From positions 697,263 through 761,262 of the forward strand of contig NZ_KB898706.1 in NCBI RefSeq assembly GCF_000377745.1: a stretch of 64,000 nt of DNA, written 5' to 3'. The notes under the pieces are model-generated. The model saw only the letters and a list, made by a program, of their open reading frames with translations. It was not told the origin of the DNA and ran no database searches. This document shows positions 36,126 to 44,967 of this stretch, in pieces. The stretch's first letter is position 1; each line of letters opens with the position of its first letter. A program made the translations under genes and the position numbers. Origin of the DNA: Gilvimarinus chinensis DSM 19667 (GTDB lineage: Bacteria; Pseudomonadota; Gammaproteobacteria; Pseudomonadales; Cellvibrionaceae).

Positions 36126-37145
36126 CTATTTGGCGGGTGGCGGGCAACTGGATTCGCGAACAATCAGTTCAGGGTAAAACCCTTCGCTTTCCACTTTCTT
36201 GCTTTCACGCAGAGACTTTATCAGCAGTGAGGCCGCCTTTTGCGCAATAGTGCTGGTGGGCTGTGCGGCAGTCGTGAGATTTGGCCAGGCCTGGCGTGAG
36301 AAGGGGCTGTCTTCAAAGCCTGCTATGGACAGGGTTCGAGGTACATCAATACCTTCTATGCGTGCCGCGAAAAGTGTTCCGGCGGCAATTTCATCGTTAC
36401 AGGCAAAAATAGCCGTAGGGTTCTCCCCTTTTGAGGTAAGCAGTTTACGGGTGCGCTCCACGCCAGACTCAAAAGAGTAGCTGCCGGGTAAAAAGCGTTT
36501 CGCCACGTATTTAATACCGTTGTCCTCAAGGGCCGCTTTATAGCCGGCTAAACGCTCTCCGCTGGATTGGTGTTCCTCGTCACCGCCTAAAAAGGCTATG
36601 TCCCGATGGCCGAGCTTTATCAAATGCTCCGTGATGGCGTAGGCTGCGTTGCGGTCATCAATGTAGATACAAGGAGACAAATCATCGGGAGCTTTAGCGC
36701 CGGATAAGACGCGGACAAATTTGATGTTGCGCTCACTGATGGCGGCGAGTATTTCTGCGTTTTCAGAAATGGGCGGGGTGAGAACCAGGCCGCCAACGCG
36801 ACTGCGGTCGATCATTTCCTGCACTTCTTGAACAATTGAACGGTTTGCGGCATCGCAGGGGTGAATCACCAACTCGTAACCTTGCTTGCGGCATTCATCG
36901 AGAATACCTTTTTGCATGTCGATGACGTAATTGCTGTTGGGGTTGTCGTAGATAAAGCCAATTGAGGATGCTGCGCCACGCAAGCCTCGAGCCGATAGGT
37001 TGGGGCGGTAGTTAAGCTGTTTTACTGCTTTCCAGACGCGGTCTTGAAGCTCTTGCCCAACTGTGCCCTCATTATTGATGACGCGCGAAACGGTTTTGAA
37101 GGAAACGCCGGCCAGCTTGGCAACATCTTTAATGGTGGGTTTCAT
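36126..37145 (-). CDS. nagR: LacI-family regulator, probable NagR
   Basis: A 339-residue LacI/GalR regulator. The N-terminal helix-turn-helix (residues ~4-26: T-I-K-D-V-A-K-L-A-G-V-S-F-K-T-V-S-R-V-I-N) and the hinge helix with L-S-A-R-G-L are followed by a periplasmic-binding-like effector domain (~60-335). Its position next to nagKX, and the LacI-style palindromes with a central CG at seven places in the same window, make it the likely repressor of the GlcNAc genes. The inducer in related systems is GlcNAc-6-phosphate. No GACAACGTTGTC lies upstream of nagR itself, so it may not be autoregulated through that site. It converges with nagX. Confidence 0.85.
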   Translation of the reverse strand: MKPTIKDVAKLAGVSFKTVSRVINNEGTVGQELQDRVWKAVKQLNYRPNLSARGLRGAASSIGFIYDNPNSNYVIDMQKGILDECRKQGYELVIHPCDAANRSIVQEVQEMIDRSRVGGLVLTPPISENAEILAAISERNIKFVRVLSGAKAPDDLSPCIYIDDRNAAYAITEHLIKLGHRDIAFLGGDEEHQSSGERLAGYKAALEDNGIKYVAKRFLPGSYSFESGVERTRKLLTSKGENPTAIFACNDEIAAGTLFAARIEGIDVPRTLSIAGFEDSPFSRQAWPNLTTAAQPTSTIAQKAASLLIKSLRESKKVESEGFYPELIVRESSCPPPAK

Positions 37146-37189
37146 GAGTATTCTTATTCGAGTCCTTGTAAGCGATAGCAGTGCATTTT

Positions 37190-37202
37190 CCGTAAGTTAC
37201 GG
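37190..37202. promoter_or_regulatory. Palindrome upstream of nagR
   Basis: CCGTAAGTTACGG, 6-base arms around one central G, 45 bases upstream of the nagR ATG. It differs from the NagR-type motif and could be an operator for another regulator. The chance of a random 6+6 match is not negligible. Confidence 0.35.
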
Positions 37203-37314
37203 TTATAAACCAGCAAAATGTAACGGATTTAGCATTGTCGAAGTTTACCGTGTTTATGGGCGTGTGGCGAGTGGAAAGGACGCTTCAATAGACGCTCTTT
37301 ATCGCGCTTTTACT

Positions 37315-38274
37315 TTATTGCGCGGCTTCAAACGCATCAAAGTGGACCGCTCTGGGTTTAGCGCCTTTTAGAAAACATTGTTTGCGCATCTTCTGTACAA
37401 AGCTTGGTGCACCACAAAGGTAAATACGATGGTGGCCGAGGTTCTCTGACAGGTTTTTTATGTGGTCGTAAGCGTCGGCTTGGTTAACATCGGCAGTACT
37501 TTCGTTATTTTGAGCCAGGCATTTCAGGGTGATGTTGCTGTGTCTTAGCGCAAGGGTTTGCAGGGTTGTCTTTAGGTAAAGGGAATCTGCACGTCGGCCA
37601 CAATAAAGAATGGTTATTTCACCCTGATGCTGTTGGGATAGTGCGTCTCGAACAATGCCATACAGAGGGGCGATACCGGTGCCTGTGGCGGCAAAAAGCA
37701 ATGGTTGTTCAGGGGCATCATTGTGGTAGTAACAATCACCAGACGGCCCGGTCAACCCTATGGTTGAGCCCGGGGTCAGGTTTTCGAGCGCCCACTGACT
37801 GAAACGGCCATTCGGATGCCGTTTGACGTGAACGCTGATGTGGCCATCAGCAGGCAGGCTGGCGATGGAATAGCAGCGGGCGGTTTGGTGGTCACGCCAC
37901 AAAGTGATGTGCTGACCCGCTCGAAAAGGCAATTCACAACGTAAAGAAAGTTCAAATACTTCAGGGCTTAGAAGCTCTAAGGAGGAGACCTGCGCAAGCT
38001 GTTGTTCGGCACGAGGGTCGTAGAGCTGAATGGCCATGTCACTGTGAAGGCGGCATTGGCAACTCATCATCAATTGCTTTGATTTTTGTGAGTCGCTTAG
38101 CCCCGCTTGCGTTTCACCGGGAGGTGAGCCTTCAGTCAGTTGCACCAGGCAGGATTGGCAGACTCCGGCACGGCAGCTGTAAGGTACTTGGAAACCGTTG
38201 TCTAGCAGTGTGTCTAGTAGGGAGCTGCCAGAATTGGCTTCAATAATCTGTTTATCTACTACCAGCTTTACCAT
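37315..38274 (-). CDS. 2Fe-2S ferredoxin / flavin oxidoreductase fusion
   Basis: A 319-residue electron-transfer reductase when started at the ATG at 38274 (M-V-K-L-V-V-D-K); the longer TTG start at 38325 adds 17 residues without support. Residues ~1-90 are a plant-type ferredoxin domain with Cys spacing C-x4-C-x2-C (S-C-R-A-G-V-C-Q-S-C) and a fourth Cys near residue 76. Residues ~95-195 bind FAD (R-C-Y-S-I-A-S) and ~200-319 bind NAD(P)H (A-T-G-T-G-I-A-P). The layout matches AscD/benzoate-dioxygenase reductase types. The partner is unknown; supplying reduced flavin to the halogenase homologues is a speculation from proximity only. Confidence 0.87.
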   Translation of the reverse strand: MVKLVVDKQIIEANSGSSLLDTLLDNGFQVPYSCRAGVCQSCLVQLTEGSPPGETQAGLSDSQKSKQLMMSCQCRLHSDMAIQLYDPRAEQQLAQVSSLELLSPEVFELSLRCELPFRAGQHITLWRDHQTARCYSIASLPADGHISVHVKRHPNGRFSQWALENLTPGSTIGLTGPSGDCYYHNDAPEQPLLFAATGTGIAPLYGIVRDALSQQHQGEITILYCGRRADSLYLKTTLQTLALRHSNITLKCLAQNNESTADVNQADAYDHIKNLSENLGHHRIYLCGAPSFVQKMRKQCFLKGAKPRAVHFDAFEAAQ

Positions 38275-38398
38275 AGTGTGATTGGCTATTGAATGTATTA
38301 ATCTATTGTAAAGCATTTGCGCCAACAGGTTGGCTCAGGTGCTTTATCTGGTTATTCCTAATTTCTCGAATTGGGTGTATTGGCAATTTGGAGGCTTT

Positions 38399-38974
38399 AT
38401 GAAACATTTATCGGTATTGGTGGTTTCGTTCATGTGGGTGTTTTTGTTTTCGGCAGCACAAGCGAATGAAGATGAAAAGTATCAAACAGCGTTAAAAACT
38501 TTTAAAGAGTCACCTCAGGTGAGCACTTTTTTTAACACCGCTTATGGGTATGCAGTGTTTCCAACCATTGGTAAGGCGGGTGTAGGTGTCGGCGGCGCAC
38601 ATGGCAAGGGGCGAGTTTATGAGCAAGGGGTTCATGTGGGCAATACCAGCATGACTCAGCTAAGCATTGGTTTCCAGCTTGGGGGGCAAGCGTTTAGTGA
38701 AGTTATTTTTTTTGAAACCAAAGCAGATTTTGAAAAGTTTACTTCAGGTAACTTTGAGTTTGGTGCCCAGGCGAGTGCGGTGGCCATTACCGCCAGCGCA
38801 AACGCTAAGGTGAGCACAACAGGCACTGGTGTTGGTGCGTCGGGTACTTCTGATAAAGTAGGTTTGCAAAAGGCTATTTATAACGAGGGAATGGCGGTCT
38901 TTACTCACGCGAAAGGTGGCTTAATGTACGAAGCGGCCTTAAGCGGACAAAAGTTTAAATACTCAGCCTTGTAA
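38399..38974 (+). CDS. SYLF-domain (Ysc84-like) lipid-binding protein
   Basis: A 191-residue exported protein. The ATG at 38399 follows GGAGG and gives a good signal peptide ending A-Q-A-N; the upstream 23 codons are not protein-like. The SYLF fold is indicated by Y-G-Y-A-V-F-P-T-I-G-K-A-G-V-G-V-G-G-A and G-G-Q-A-F-S-E-V-I-F-F. Family members bind phosphoinositides or other lipids in eukaryotes; bacterial ones are periplasmic and of unclear role. It starts about 125 bases from the divergent reductase gene. Confidence 0.88.
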   Translation: MKHLSVLVVSFMWVFLFSAAQANEDEKYQTALKTFKESPQVSTFFNTAYGYAVFPTIGKAGVGVGGAHGKGRVYEQGVHVGNTSMTQLSIGFQLGGQAFSEVIFFETKADFEKFTSGNFEFGAQASAVAITASANAKVSTTGTGVGASGTSDKVGLQKAIYNEGMAVFTHAKGGLMYEAALSGQKFKYSAL

Positions 38975-38978
38975 GCTA

Positions 38979-39006
38979 ACCCCCGGCAAGCGCTCTTGCC
39001 GGGGGT
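38979..39006. terminator. Hairpin between the SYLF gene and the surface protein gene
   Basis: A perfect 12-base GC-rich stem (38979-38990 with 38995-39006), 4-base loop. It lies between two convergent genes, so it can serve both, although neither side has a long T run. Confidence 0.72.
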
Positions 39007-39012
39007 ATTCAC

Positions 39013-42000
39013 TTAACGACGGTCGCTAGTGACTTTAAGTAGCCTGCGGCGGCCCCAAAACCCTATCGTCAATAACCCTGCGAGTGTAGCCAGCAGTGCC
39101 AAGGTATTGTTGACAGGTAGACTGGTGTTTCGGTTTAGCCCAGGTTCAGTGGTGGTTGACGCAACACCAACAGGGTCTACTAGCAACCCATCGATGGCGG
39201 TTCCATCCCCTAAAGCCCCGTCAGTGAGGGTAAAACTCACCACCCTTGAGTCTGTGTCTAGAGTAGCTGATGGAAACGCATACCAAGCGTCTGGGCTGGT
39301 AAAGTCAGGTGCAACAGGGCCATATTTATGGACCGCGTATCCGTACTCTAAACTACTGCCAGGCCAGTGAATTTCGACATAAGAACTGCTACAGCTCAGG
39401 CTAAAGCTGGCGAGGCCGTCAGGGTACAAATGATGGGCGTTGTCCGGTAGCGTCGCTGCGTCAATGATCGTAAAACTGACCAGATTGCAATTGTCATTGT
39501 CGAAAACTAATGACACTGGCAGGCCCGTTACCGGGCTGATAATACTTGCCACGCCGGCTTGCAGGTAATCATCGATTCCATCGTTGTTGACATCACCTAA
39601 AGGCTGTTCAACGCTTGAGGCCACTCCGTCGCCATCGGCGTCAGTGTTATAAGCCGAGCCTATGGTGCCAATGATAATGTCCGCGCTAGGTGACTGGTCG
39701 CCGTTGGCGTTATCGGTTAATGCCCAGTGTATGACGGTATTGTCTGTGTTAATGCTTCCGGCAAAATCAAACCAATGCGGGGCGCTGCTTGAACCTGGTG
39801 TCTCACGGCCGAACTGGCGTAGATGGGTGGTGCTCGAAATACTGCTGCCGGGCAAATGAAGCTCTAGATCAGAGCCGCTACAGCCATGAAGCTCAAAGCG
39901 AGCTACACCATCGGGGTAAATAAAGTTGCCATCCGGTCCCAGATCGCTTGCGGCGACCATTGTGAAACTGGTTAATGAGCACGCCGAGTCGAATACTAAC
40001 GATACGGGCAACCCTGTTACTGGACTGATAATACTGATCACGTTGGCCTGTAGGTAATCGTCAATACTGTCTCCGTTGACGTCTCCTAAGGGCTGTTCAA
40101 TGCTCGAGTCTATACCGTCGCCGTCCGGGTCTGGGTGTATGCCAGGACCGATCGGGTCGATAATAACATTCGCGCTCGGGGACTGATCTCCAGCGCCATT
40201 ATCGGTGAGGCTCCAAAGAATGACTTCAGCGGAAGCATCGATTGACCCTGAGAACTCAAACCAGTGTGGCGCAGCTGTGGAGGAGGGGGTTTCGATGCCG
40301 AACTTACGAATGTTTGTCGCATTGGTGGTGCTGCCACCTGGAAGGTGCAGTTCCATGGCTGAACCACTGCAACCGCGAAGTTCAAAGCGGGCGATTCCGT
40401 CGGGGTAGACAATGTTGCCATCGGCACCTAAACGGCTTGCATCCACCATTGTGAAACTGGCCAGTGAACAGGCAGGGTCAAACACCAGCGAAACCGGCAA
40501 GCCGGTTATAGGGCTAATAATACTGGCGACGTGATCTTGTAACGCATCGTTGATGGAGTCTCCGTTGACGTCACCAAGCATTGTTTCAATTGCCGAGTCA
40601 ACGCCGGTTGGAGTTTGGCCATTGGCAGTGGCGCCCAAATCTCTCGCATCACCTGGAGCTAAAATGGATAGCTGAATAGGGTGATTTGGGGCGTTAATAA
40701 AGCTGCCATCGAGTTGGTACAAAATTGATTGGAAAATATGGTGGTAATCACCGGATAGGATGTTGGCAGGAACCTCAAGAGGTATGTTGAACGTACAGCT
40801 CTCCCCCGCATTTAATGCGCCACCCGAGAGGCCAAGCCCAGAACCACTTGGAGTGATAGCGGAGCTCGCACCACAGGGCGGGTTGGGGGATGGCGGTAAG
40901 GTGGCCGTCAACGAACCCGCCAGCTGATTAGGGTCGAAAGTAAAGCTCAGATTAGAAATGGCATCGGTGCTGGAGGCGTTTTGGAGAGTCACCGCTAACG
41001 TTAGGGTATCCCCTGGCTCAGCAGGCTGGTCACTTATTAGTGTGCTGATGATTAAACCCGGTATTTCGATCTCAAGAGGGTTTAACGTTTTTTGCATGGC
41101 TTGCCCTGCGCTGGTCGAGCGCACGGTGCTACCGCTAAGGGAATAGTGACCAAAAGCCGTGTCAGGTGGAATTTGAGCGGAGAAGTTGACTTCACAGCTC
41201 TCACCTGCAGCCAGCGTGCCCCCGCTGAGGCTTAATGCCGTTGTACCATTGAGGCTGCTGTTACAGCCTGACACAGGCGTGTTGAGTGCGCTTAAGCCAG
41301 GAATGAGTGTGGCTAAGTCAAGGTCAAACTGCAGGTCGCTGTAACTGGGGTATACATCTTGATCGATAACTTCTGACTCAGAGCCTCCTCCAAGAGCAAT
41401 GGTGAAATCAATAAAGCCACCGGGTTGGGTTGTTTGTGGTTCGGCGCTAATTTTCGCGGCGATAGCGCCGACGACTTCAACGCTGTTTTGTTGGACCAGT
41501 GCTTTTAAATCACTTTGACCGTTCGAAGTGTAGGTCGCGAGATCGGTTCCGATTTCTAGGGCGGTGTTGGCCCCCGCATTTTCATCAATCAGTAACCGGG
41601 TGGAAAAAGTGCAGCTAGAGCCGGCGGCAAGGACGACGCTGTCAATTATAAACGACAGGGGATCAGAGCCGGATGGATAGGTGTAATAAAAGTTGCCACT
41701 ACCGTTACAGGCCCCAGCGGCGGGTAAAGCCGTCAAATTAGCGACTTCTGTGGGTAAAGGATTGACGATGTAAATGTCACTGGTAGCGTTTACAGGGTCA
41801 GGGTTGGTCAGGGTGAACGCCAAGTCCACTTCATTGCCAGCCCCCACCACAGGTGTTACGAAGGCTTTAGAAACCAATAAACTATTTTGAATTTCAATAG
41901 GCTGGGCACTGGCAATGCCGCTAGTGGGAGCGCCATCAATAAGTCCTGTTGGTGAGGTGTGGTGCAGTGCGTGCCCTCCTGAAGGGGCAGTGGCAGGAAT

Positions 42001-43116
42001 ATTGATGGTCGTGCTGAAAGAGCAGCTACTGCCAGCGGGTATATTAAGGTTGCTTGCGCTAAGCAGTGATGAGCCACTTAAGCTGCTGCCGACACCACAA
42101 ATATCGTTTTGCGGCAGCCCTGAGGCCGTTAAACCACTCAAGGCTGCGTTAAGGTCGGTATTAAAGTTGACGTCCGAGACCTCAGAGCGCCGATTGGTGT
42201 TGGTAACCGTGTAAGTCAAGGTGGCCGTTTGGCCGGGGGAAATAAACGTCGGGCTGATGCTAGACGATACGTTTAATCCGGAGCTGGTTACGGCGATATC
42301 TACGCTGGCGTGACCAGGCTTTAATGACAATGAAGCTTCAAAATGTGTGCTGCTAACCGTGACTTCAGGGGCCGAGGTAACTCTGATGTTAAACGCAATC
42401 GTACACGTATCACCAGCGGCTACCGCAGGATAAATATTAGTACCGTAATAGCCATAGATAAGTGTGTTGTTTTCGCTGCTAAAGGTAGAGGGCGGGATTA
42501 AATTGTGCTTGCAATCTGTTTCTAGATCGGGGTTTGCGGCAAAGCTGACTCCAGCGGGCAGTGGGGCGCGCAGGGATAAATCAGAGACCTGAGTGCTGCT
42601 TAAACGGTTATCGATTGTAAAAGTCAGTCTCGATTCGGCCCCGTAGTTTACATTATTTGGCGATGCAGAGAGGGTTAAGCCTGGGATTTCAGAATCAATA
42701 GTGAGCTCTGTTGTGCCAGAAGTGGCACTGCCAGCGCTGTGGTTAAGGGTGACAGGGGTAAGTGAATGAGTGCCCACTGTACTGCTGGTAACCGGTATGC
42801 GCATGGAACAGCTTGTATCTTCACCTTGCCGACCGTTTGAGAAACTAATGCTGCCTGTTCCCTTTGGTGCGTTGAGTGCACCCAAACAGCTGTTTTGAAT
42901 GCGCCCAGAGGCCACTGTAACGGCGGCCGGTAAGGTGACAGAAAAAGATTGATCTGTAACGGGATCGAGGGAAGTATTGGCCAGAGTAAAGTCCAGGTAG
43001 GCTTGGCTGCCCGGCCCTATACTCGCCGGTGAAAAATTGACATCAATGGTTGATTGGGCATGGCTTAGCGGTGCGACTATTGCCAGTAGGTATAAAAAGT
43101 GTTTGGCGATTCTCAT
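39013..43116 (-). CDS. Large repetitive surface protein with C-terminal sorting tail
   Basis: A 1367-residue secreted protein. A signal peptide ends S-H-A-Q. Residues ~20-830 are a series of immunoglobulin-like DUF11/DUF7933-type domains (repeating G-S-S-C-x-F and N-P/T-x-L motifs, many disulfides). Residues ~838-1320 hold three near-identical units of about 160 residues, each starting G-D-V-N-G/N-D with a calcium-binding-like pattern and containing I-S-P-V-T-G-L-P-V-S-L-V-F-D (choice-of-anchor U type). The C-terminus is a short linker, a hydrophobic helix and G-R-R-R-L-L-K, an IPTL-CTERM/PEP-CTERM-like sorting signal. It probably becomes attached to the cell envelope or exported by an exosortase-related route. 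Function unknown, possibly adhesion. Confidence 0.82.
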   Translation of the reverse strand: MRIAKHFLYLLAIVAPLSHAQSTIDVNFSPASIGPGSQAYLDFTLANTSLDPVTDQSFSVTLPAAVTVASGRIQNSCLGALNAPKGTGSISFSNGRQGEDTSCSMRIPVTSSTVGTHSLTPVTLNHSAGSATSGTTELTIDSEIPGLTLSASPNNVNYGAESRLTFTIDNRLSSTQVSDLSLRAPLPAGVSFAANPDLETDCKHNLIPPSTFSSENNTLIYGYYGTNIYPAVAAGDTCTIAFNIRVTSAPEVTVSSTHFEASLSLKPGHASVDIAVTSSGLNVSSSISPTFISPGQTATLTYTVTNTNRRSEVSDVNFNTDLNAALSGLTASGLPQNDICGVGSSLSGSSLLSASNLNIPAGSSCSFSTTINIPATAPSGGHALHHTSPTGLIDGAPTSGIASAQPIEIQNSLLVSKAFVTPVVGAGNEVDLAFTLTNPDPVNATSDIYIVNPLPTEVANLTALPAAGACNGSGNFYYTYPSGSDPLSFIIDSVVLAAGSSCTFSTRLLIDENAGANTALEIGTDLATYTSNGQSDLKALVQQNSVEVVGAIAAKISAEPQTTQPGGFIDFTIALGGGSESEVIDQDVYPSYSDLQFDLDLATLIPGLSALNTPVSGCNSSLNGTTALSLSGGTLAAGESCEVNFSAQIPPDTAFGHYSLSGSTVRSTSAGQAMQKTLNPLEIEIPGLIISTLISDQPAEPGDTLTLAVTLQNASSTDAISNLSFTFDPNQLAGSLTATLPPSPNPPCGASSAITPSGSGLGLSGGALNAGESCTFNIPLEVPANILSGDYHHIFQSILYQLDGSFINAPNHPIQLSILAPGDARDLGATANGQTPTGVDSAIETMLGDVNGDSINDALQDHVASIISPITGLPVSLVFDPACSLASFTMVDASRLGADGNIVYPDGIARFELRGCSGSAMELHLPGGSTTNATNIRKFGIETPSSTAAPHWFEFSGSIDASAEVILWSLTDNGAGDQSPSANVIIDPIGPGIHPDPDGDGIDSSIEQPLGDVNGDSIDDYLQANVISIISPVTGLPVSLVFDSACSLTSFTMVAASDLGPDGNFIYPDGVARFELHGCSGSDLELHLPGSSISSTTHLRQFGRETPGSSSAPHWFDFAGSINTDNTVIHWALTDNANGDQSPSADIIIGTIGSAYNTDADGDGVASSVEQPLGDVNNDGIDDYLQAGVASIISPVTGLPVSLVFDNDNCNLVSFTIIDAATLPDNAHHLYPDGLASFSLSCSSSYVEIHWPGSSLEYGYAVHKYGPVAPDFTSPDAWYAFPSATLDTDSRVVSFTLTDGALGDGTAIDGLLVDPVGVASTTTEPGLNRNTSLPVNNTLALLATLAGLLTIGFWGRRRLLKVTSDRR

Positions 43117-43157
43117 GGTTTGACTCGCTAGCGGTAGGTTGATAGACGTATCACGAA

Positions 43158-43997
43158 TTAGTGCACAGCGTTAAGCTGTGACTTTAGGCTGTCTATCTGT
43201 GCTTGCTGTTGAATCGTGTAGAGCGTGAGTTCTTCCACTTTTTTCAAAAGCTGTACCTGCATTTCTGTCAGGTTCAGGCCTTCTTTACTGACTTGGGAGG
43301 CTGAAGGAATGCCCGGGAGGTGACTATTGCTGCGAACGTATTGATGCAACTCACCTAAGGGCATAAGAGGATAGTCATGGGCGAATACATAATCGGGGAA
43401 CGGGCCGGCGCCTTGGCTTGAGTGAACAGTGCCAGATACGTAAAGATTTCCAGCAGAATCTATGGCAGCACGCTCGATACCATCTGTGGAAAAGTGAATG
43501 CCGTTCTCATTGACAGTGATATCCCACTGTGCGACGGGAAACCCGGCCGATCCATCTTGTTCAATACGAATGCCGGGGGTGTTATCGGTTACCACATGAA
43601 TGGCTTGTTGCGGTGAATCACTGCCGAAACCGGTGTTGCCGTTACTGTCGATAAATAGACTGTTCTCCGGAGCTCCGGCCATTATCGTTAGGTTTTCACG
43701 GCCGGCTGTCGAGTCTTCTATAGAGAAATGACTGCGCCCGGCGTTTTCAGGGTCATTGATAACGATTCGCCAATCGTTTGTGGGAAAGCTGGCGGAGGTG
43801 CTTGTGTCATTGAAAAACAGTCGCAAATTATTTTCTTTAAATATCATGGTGTCGAACGAAAAATGCTCTCCGTTGACACAGTCCAGCCCGATACATGCAC
43901 TGCCATCCACAACAACATCATCAGAGATGACGTTATCGGCGAAAGTAAAAGACGATAGAGAAGCGAAGACACCGCCCAGCAGGATTTTGCGTGACAT
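43158..43997 (-). CDS. Exported tail-fibre-like protein with coiled-coil C-terminus
   Basis: A 279-residue protein with a signal peptide (S-F-T-F-A-D). The middle is built of repeats with I-D-S-N-G-N-T-G-F-G and I-D-S-A-G-N-L-Y-V-S-G-T-V, as in phage tail fibres and surface proteins of the S74-like group. The C-terminus carries Y-P-L-M-P-L-G-E-L, H-L-P-G-I-P-S-A and a coiled coil (Q-L-L-K-K-V-E-E-L), which normally ends in an intramolecular chaperone domain; the catalytic part seems missing. It is 41 bases upstream of the large surface protein gene on the same strand and is probably co-expressed with it. No phage genes are near, so a cell-surface role is likelier. Confidence 0.7.
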   Translation of the reverse strand: MSRKILLGGVFASLSSFTFADNVISDDVVVDGSACIGLDCVNGEHFSFDTMIFKENNLRLFFNDTSTSASFPTNDWRIVINDPENAGRSHFSIEDSTAGRENLTIMAGAPENSLFIDSNGNTGFGSDSPQQAIHVVTDNTPGIRIEQDGSAGFPVAQWDITVNENGIHFSTDGIERAAIDSAGNLYVSGTVHSSQGAGPFPDYVFAHDYPLMPLGELHQYVRSNSHLPGIPSASQVSKEGLNLTEMQVQLLKKVEELTLYTIQQQAQIDSLKSQLNAVH

Positions 43998-44211
43998 AAA
44001 AGTTCCCCCAACAGGATATAAATTTGTTTTATAAATTGAGTTGGATTTTAACTTAAATGTTATAGGTTCGACCAGTAATTGTACTGATTGGTGGCTTTTT
44101 GAGTGATTTTTTAGCTTTTTTGAGGAGGATCGTGGATGCAGCAGCGGCTGGGGGTGCTCCTGGCTGCCCGGTTCCAGTATGGGCTTTACCTCATGCCGCT
44201 AGGCGTTTAAA

Positions 44212-44227
44212 ATGAACGATTGTTCAT
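44212..44227. promoter_or_regulatory. TetR operator copy 1 (tetR promoter)
   Basis: ATGAACGATTGTTCAT: 6-base inverted arms around GATT, 15 bases before the tetR ATG. An identical 16-base copy is found before the pump genes. Confidence 0.82.
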
Positions 44228-44242
44228 TTTCTCGGGTGATGT

Positions 44243-44848
44243 ATGGCCGACGATAAGCGCCGTTCCATATTGCATGCCACGCTATGTTTGCTGGCTGAGC
44301 GTGGTTTGCATGGTTTTTCGATGAAGCAGTTGGCGGAGAAGGCCGGTGTCGCTGCGGGTACGATCTATCTGTATTTTGAAGATAAAGATGACCTGATCCG
44401 TAAGCTGCATGAAGACATCTTGAGCGAGGTCGCACGCCGCCTGTTCGTTAACTACGATGCCAGTTTGCCCTTATTTGAGCAGTATCGACGCATGATGGAA
44501 AACCTGTGGTCCTTCCATCGTGATTGTCCCGAAATTATGCTCAGCAAGGCTCAGTTTGACACCATGCCGCCAGATTTATTGTTTGGCCATCAGGGTAAAG
44601 ACCCGCAGGCGCTGTTAGATCAGCGCAGTACGCTGCTGGCTGTGTTCCAGCCGATGCTGGACTTATTCGCCAGTGGGCGTGAGTTGGGCATGATCAAACC
44701 CCTGGGCGATGAATTTCTGTGCGCGCTGTGCATTGACCCGCTGTGCGATCTCGCACGGGGGCATTATCTGGGGATTGTCTGTGTGACCAATGATGACCTG
44801 AACGCGCTAATAGCGGCCAGCTGGGACGCGATTAGTACACATCCCTAA
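44243..44848 (+). CDS. TetR/AcrR-family repressor of the RND pump
   Basis: A 201-residue regulator. The N-terminal helix-turn-helix (~10-55) includes H-G-F-S-M-K-Q-L-A-E-K-A-G-V-A-A-G-T-I-Y-L-Y-F, the TetR signature. The C-terminal ligand domain is helical and unrelated in detail to AcrR. The gene is followed by acrA-type and acrB-type genes after 119 bases, and identical palindromes stand before both units, which suggests autoregulation and control of the pump. Inducers would be pump substrates. Confidence 0.9.
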   Translation: MADDKRRSILHATLCLLAERGLHGFSMKQLAEKAGVAAGTIYLYFEDKDDLIRKLHEDILSEVARRLFVNYDASLPLFEQYRRMMENLWSFHRDCPEIMLSKAQFDTMPPDLLFGHQGKDPQALLDQRSTLLAVFQPMLDLFASGRELGMIKPLGDEFLCALCIDPLCDLARGHYLGIVCVTNDDLNALIAASWDAISTHP

Positions 44849-44893
44849 AGTTTTGTTAAACAGGCTTACCAGCCTGCTTCTATTTGCCTGATA

Positions 44894-44909
44894 ATGAACG
44901 ATTGTTCAT
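44894..44909. promoter_or_regulatory. TetR operator copy 2 (pump promoter)
   Basis: The same 16 bases as copy 1, 58 bases before the ATG of the membrane fusion protein gene. Two exact copies in 700 bases, each before one of the coupled genes, are strong evidence of the TetR operator. Confidence 0.83.
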
Positions 44910-44967
44910 CTGGGCGTCAGATTTTTATTGTTACCGCAGGTTTTGACCTGCCACAAAGGAGCTGCAA

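Noticed and set aside
43158-43997. A prophage tail fibre
   Set aside because: The protein has a signal peptide and lies next to a surface protein gene; no phage gene is nearby.
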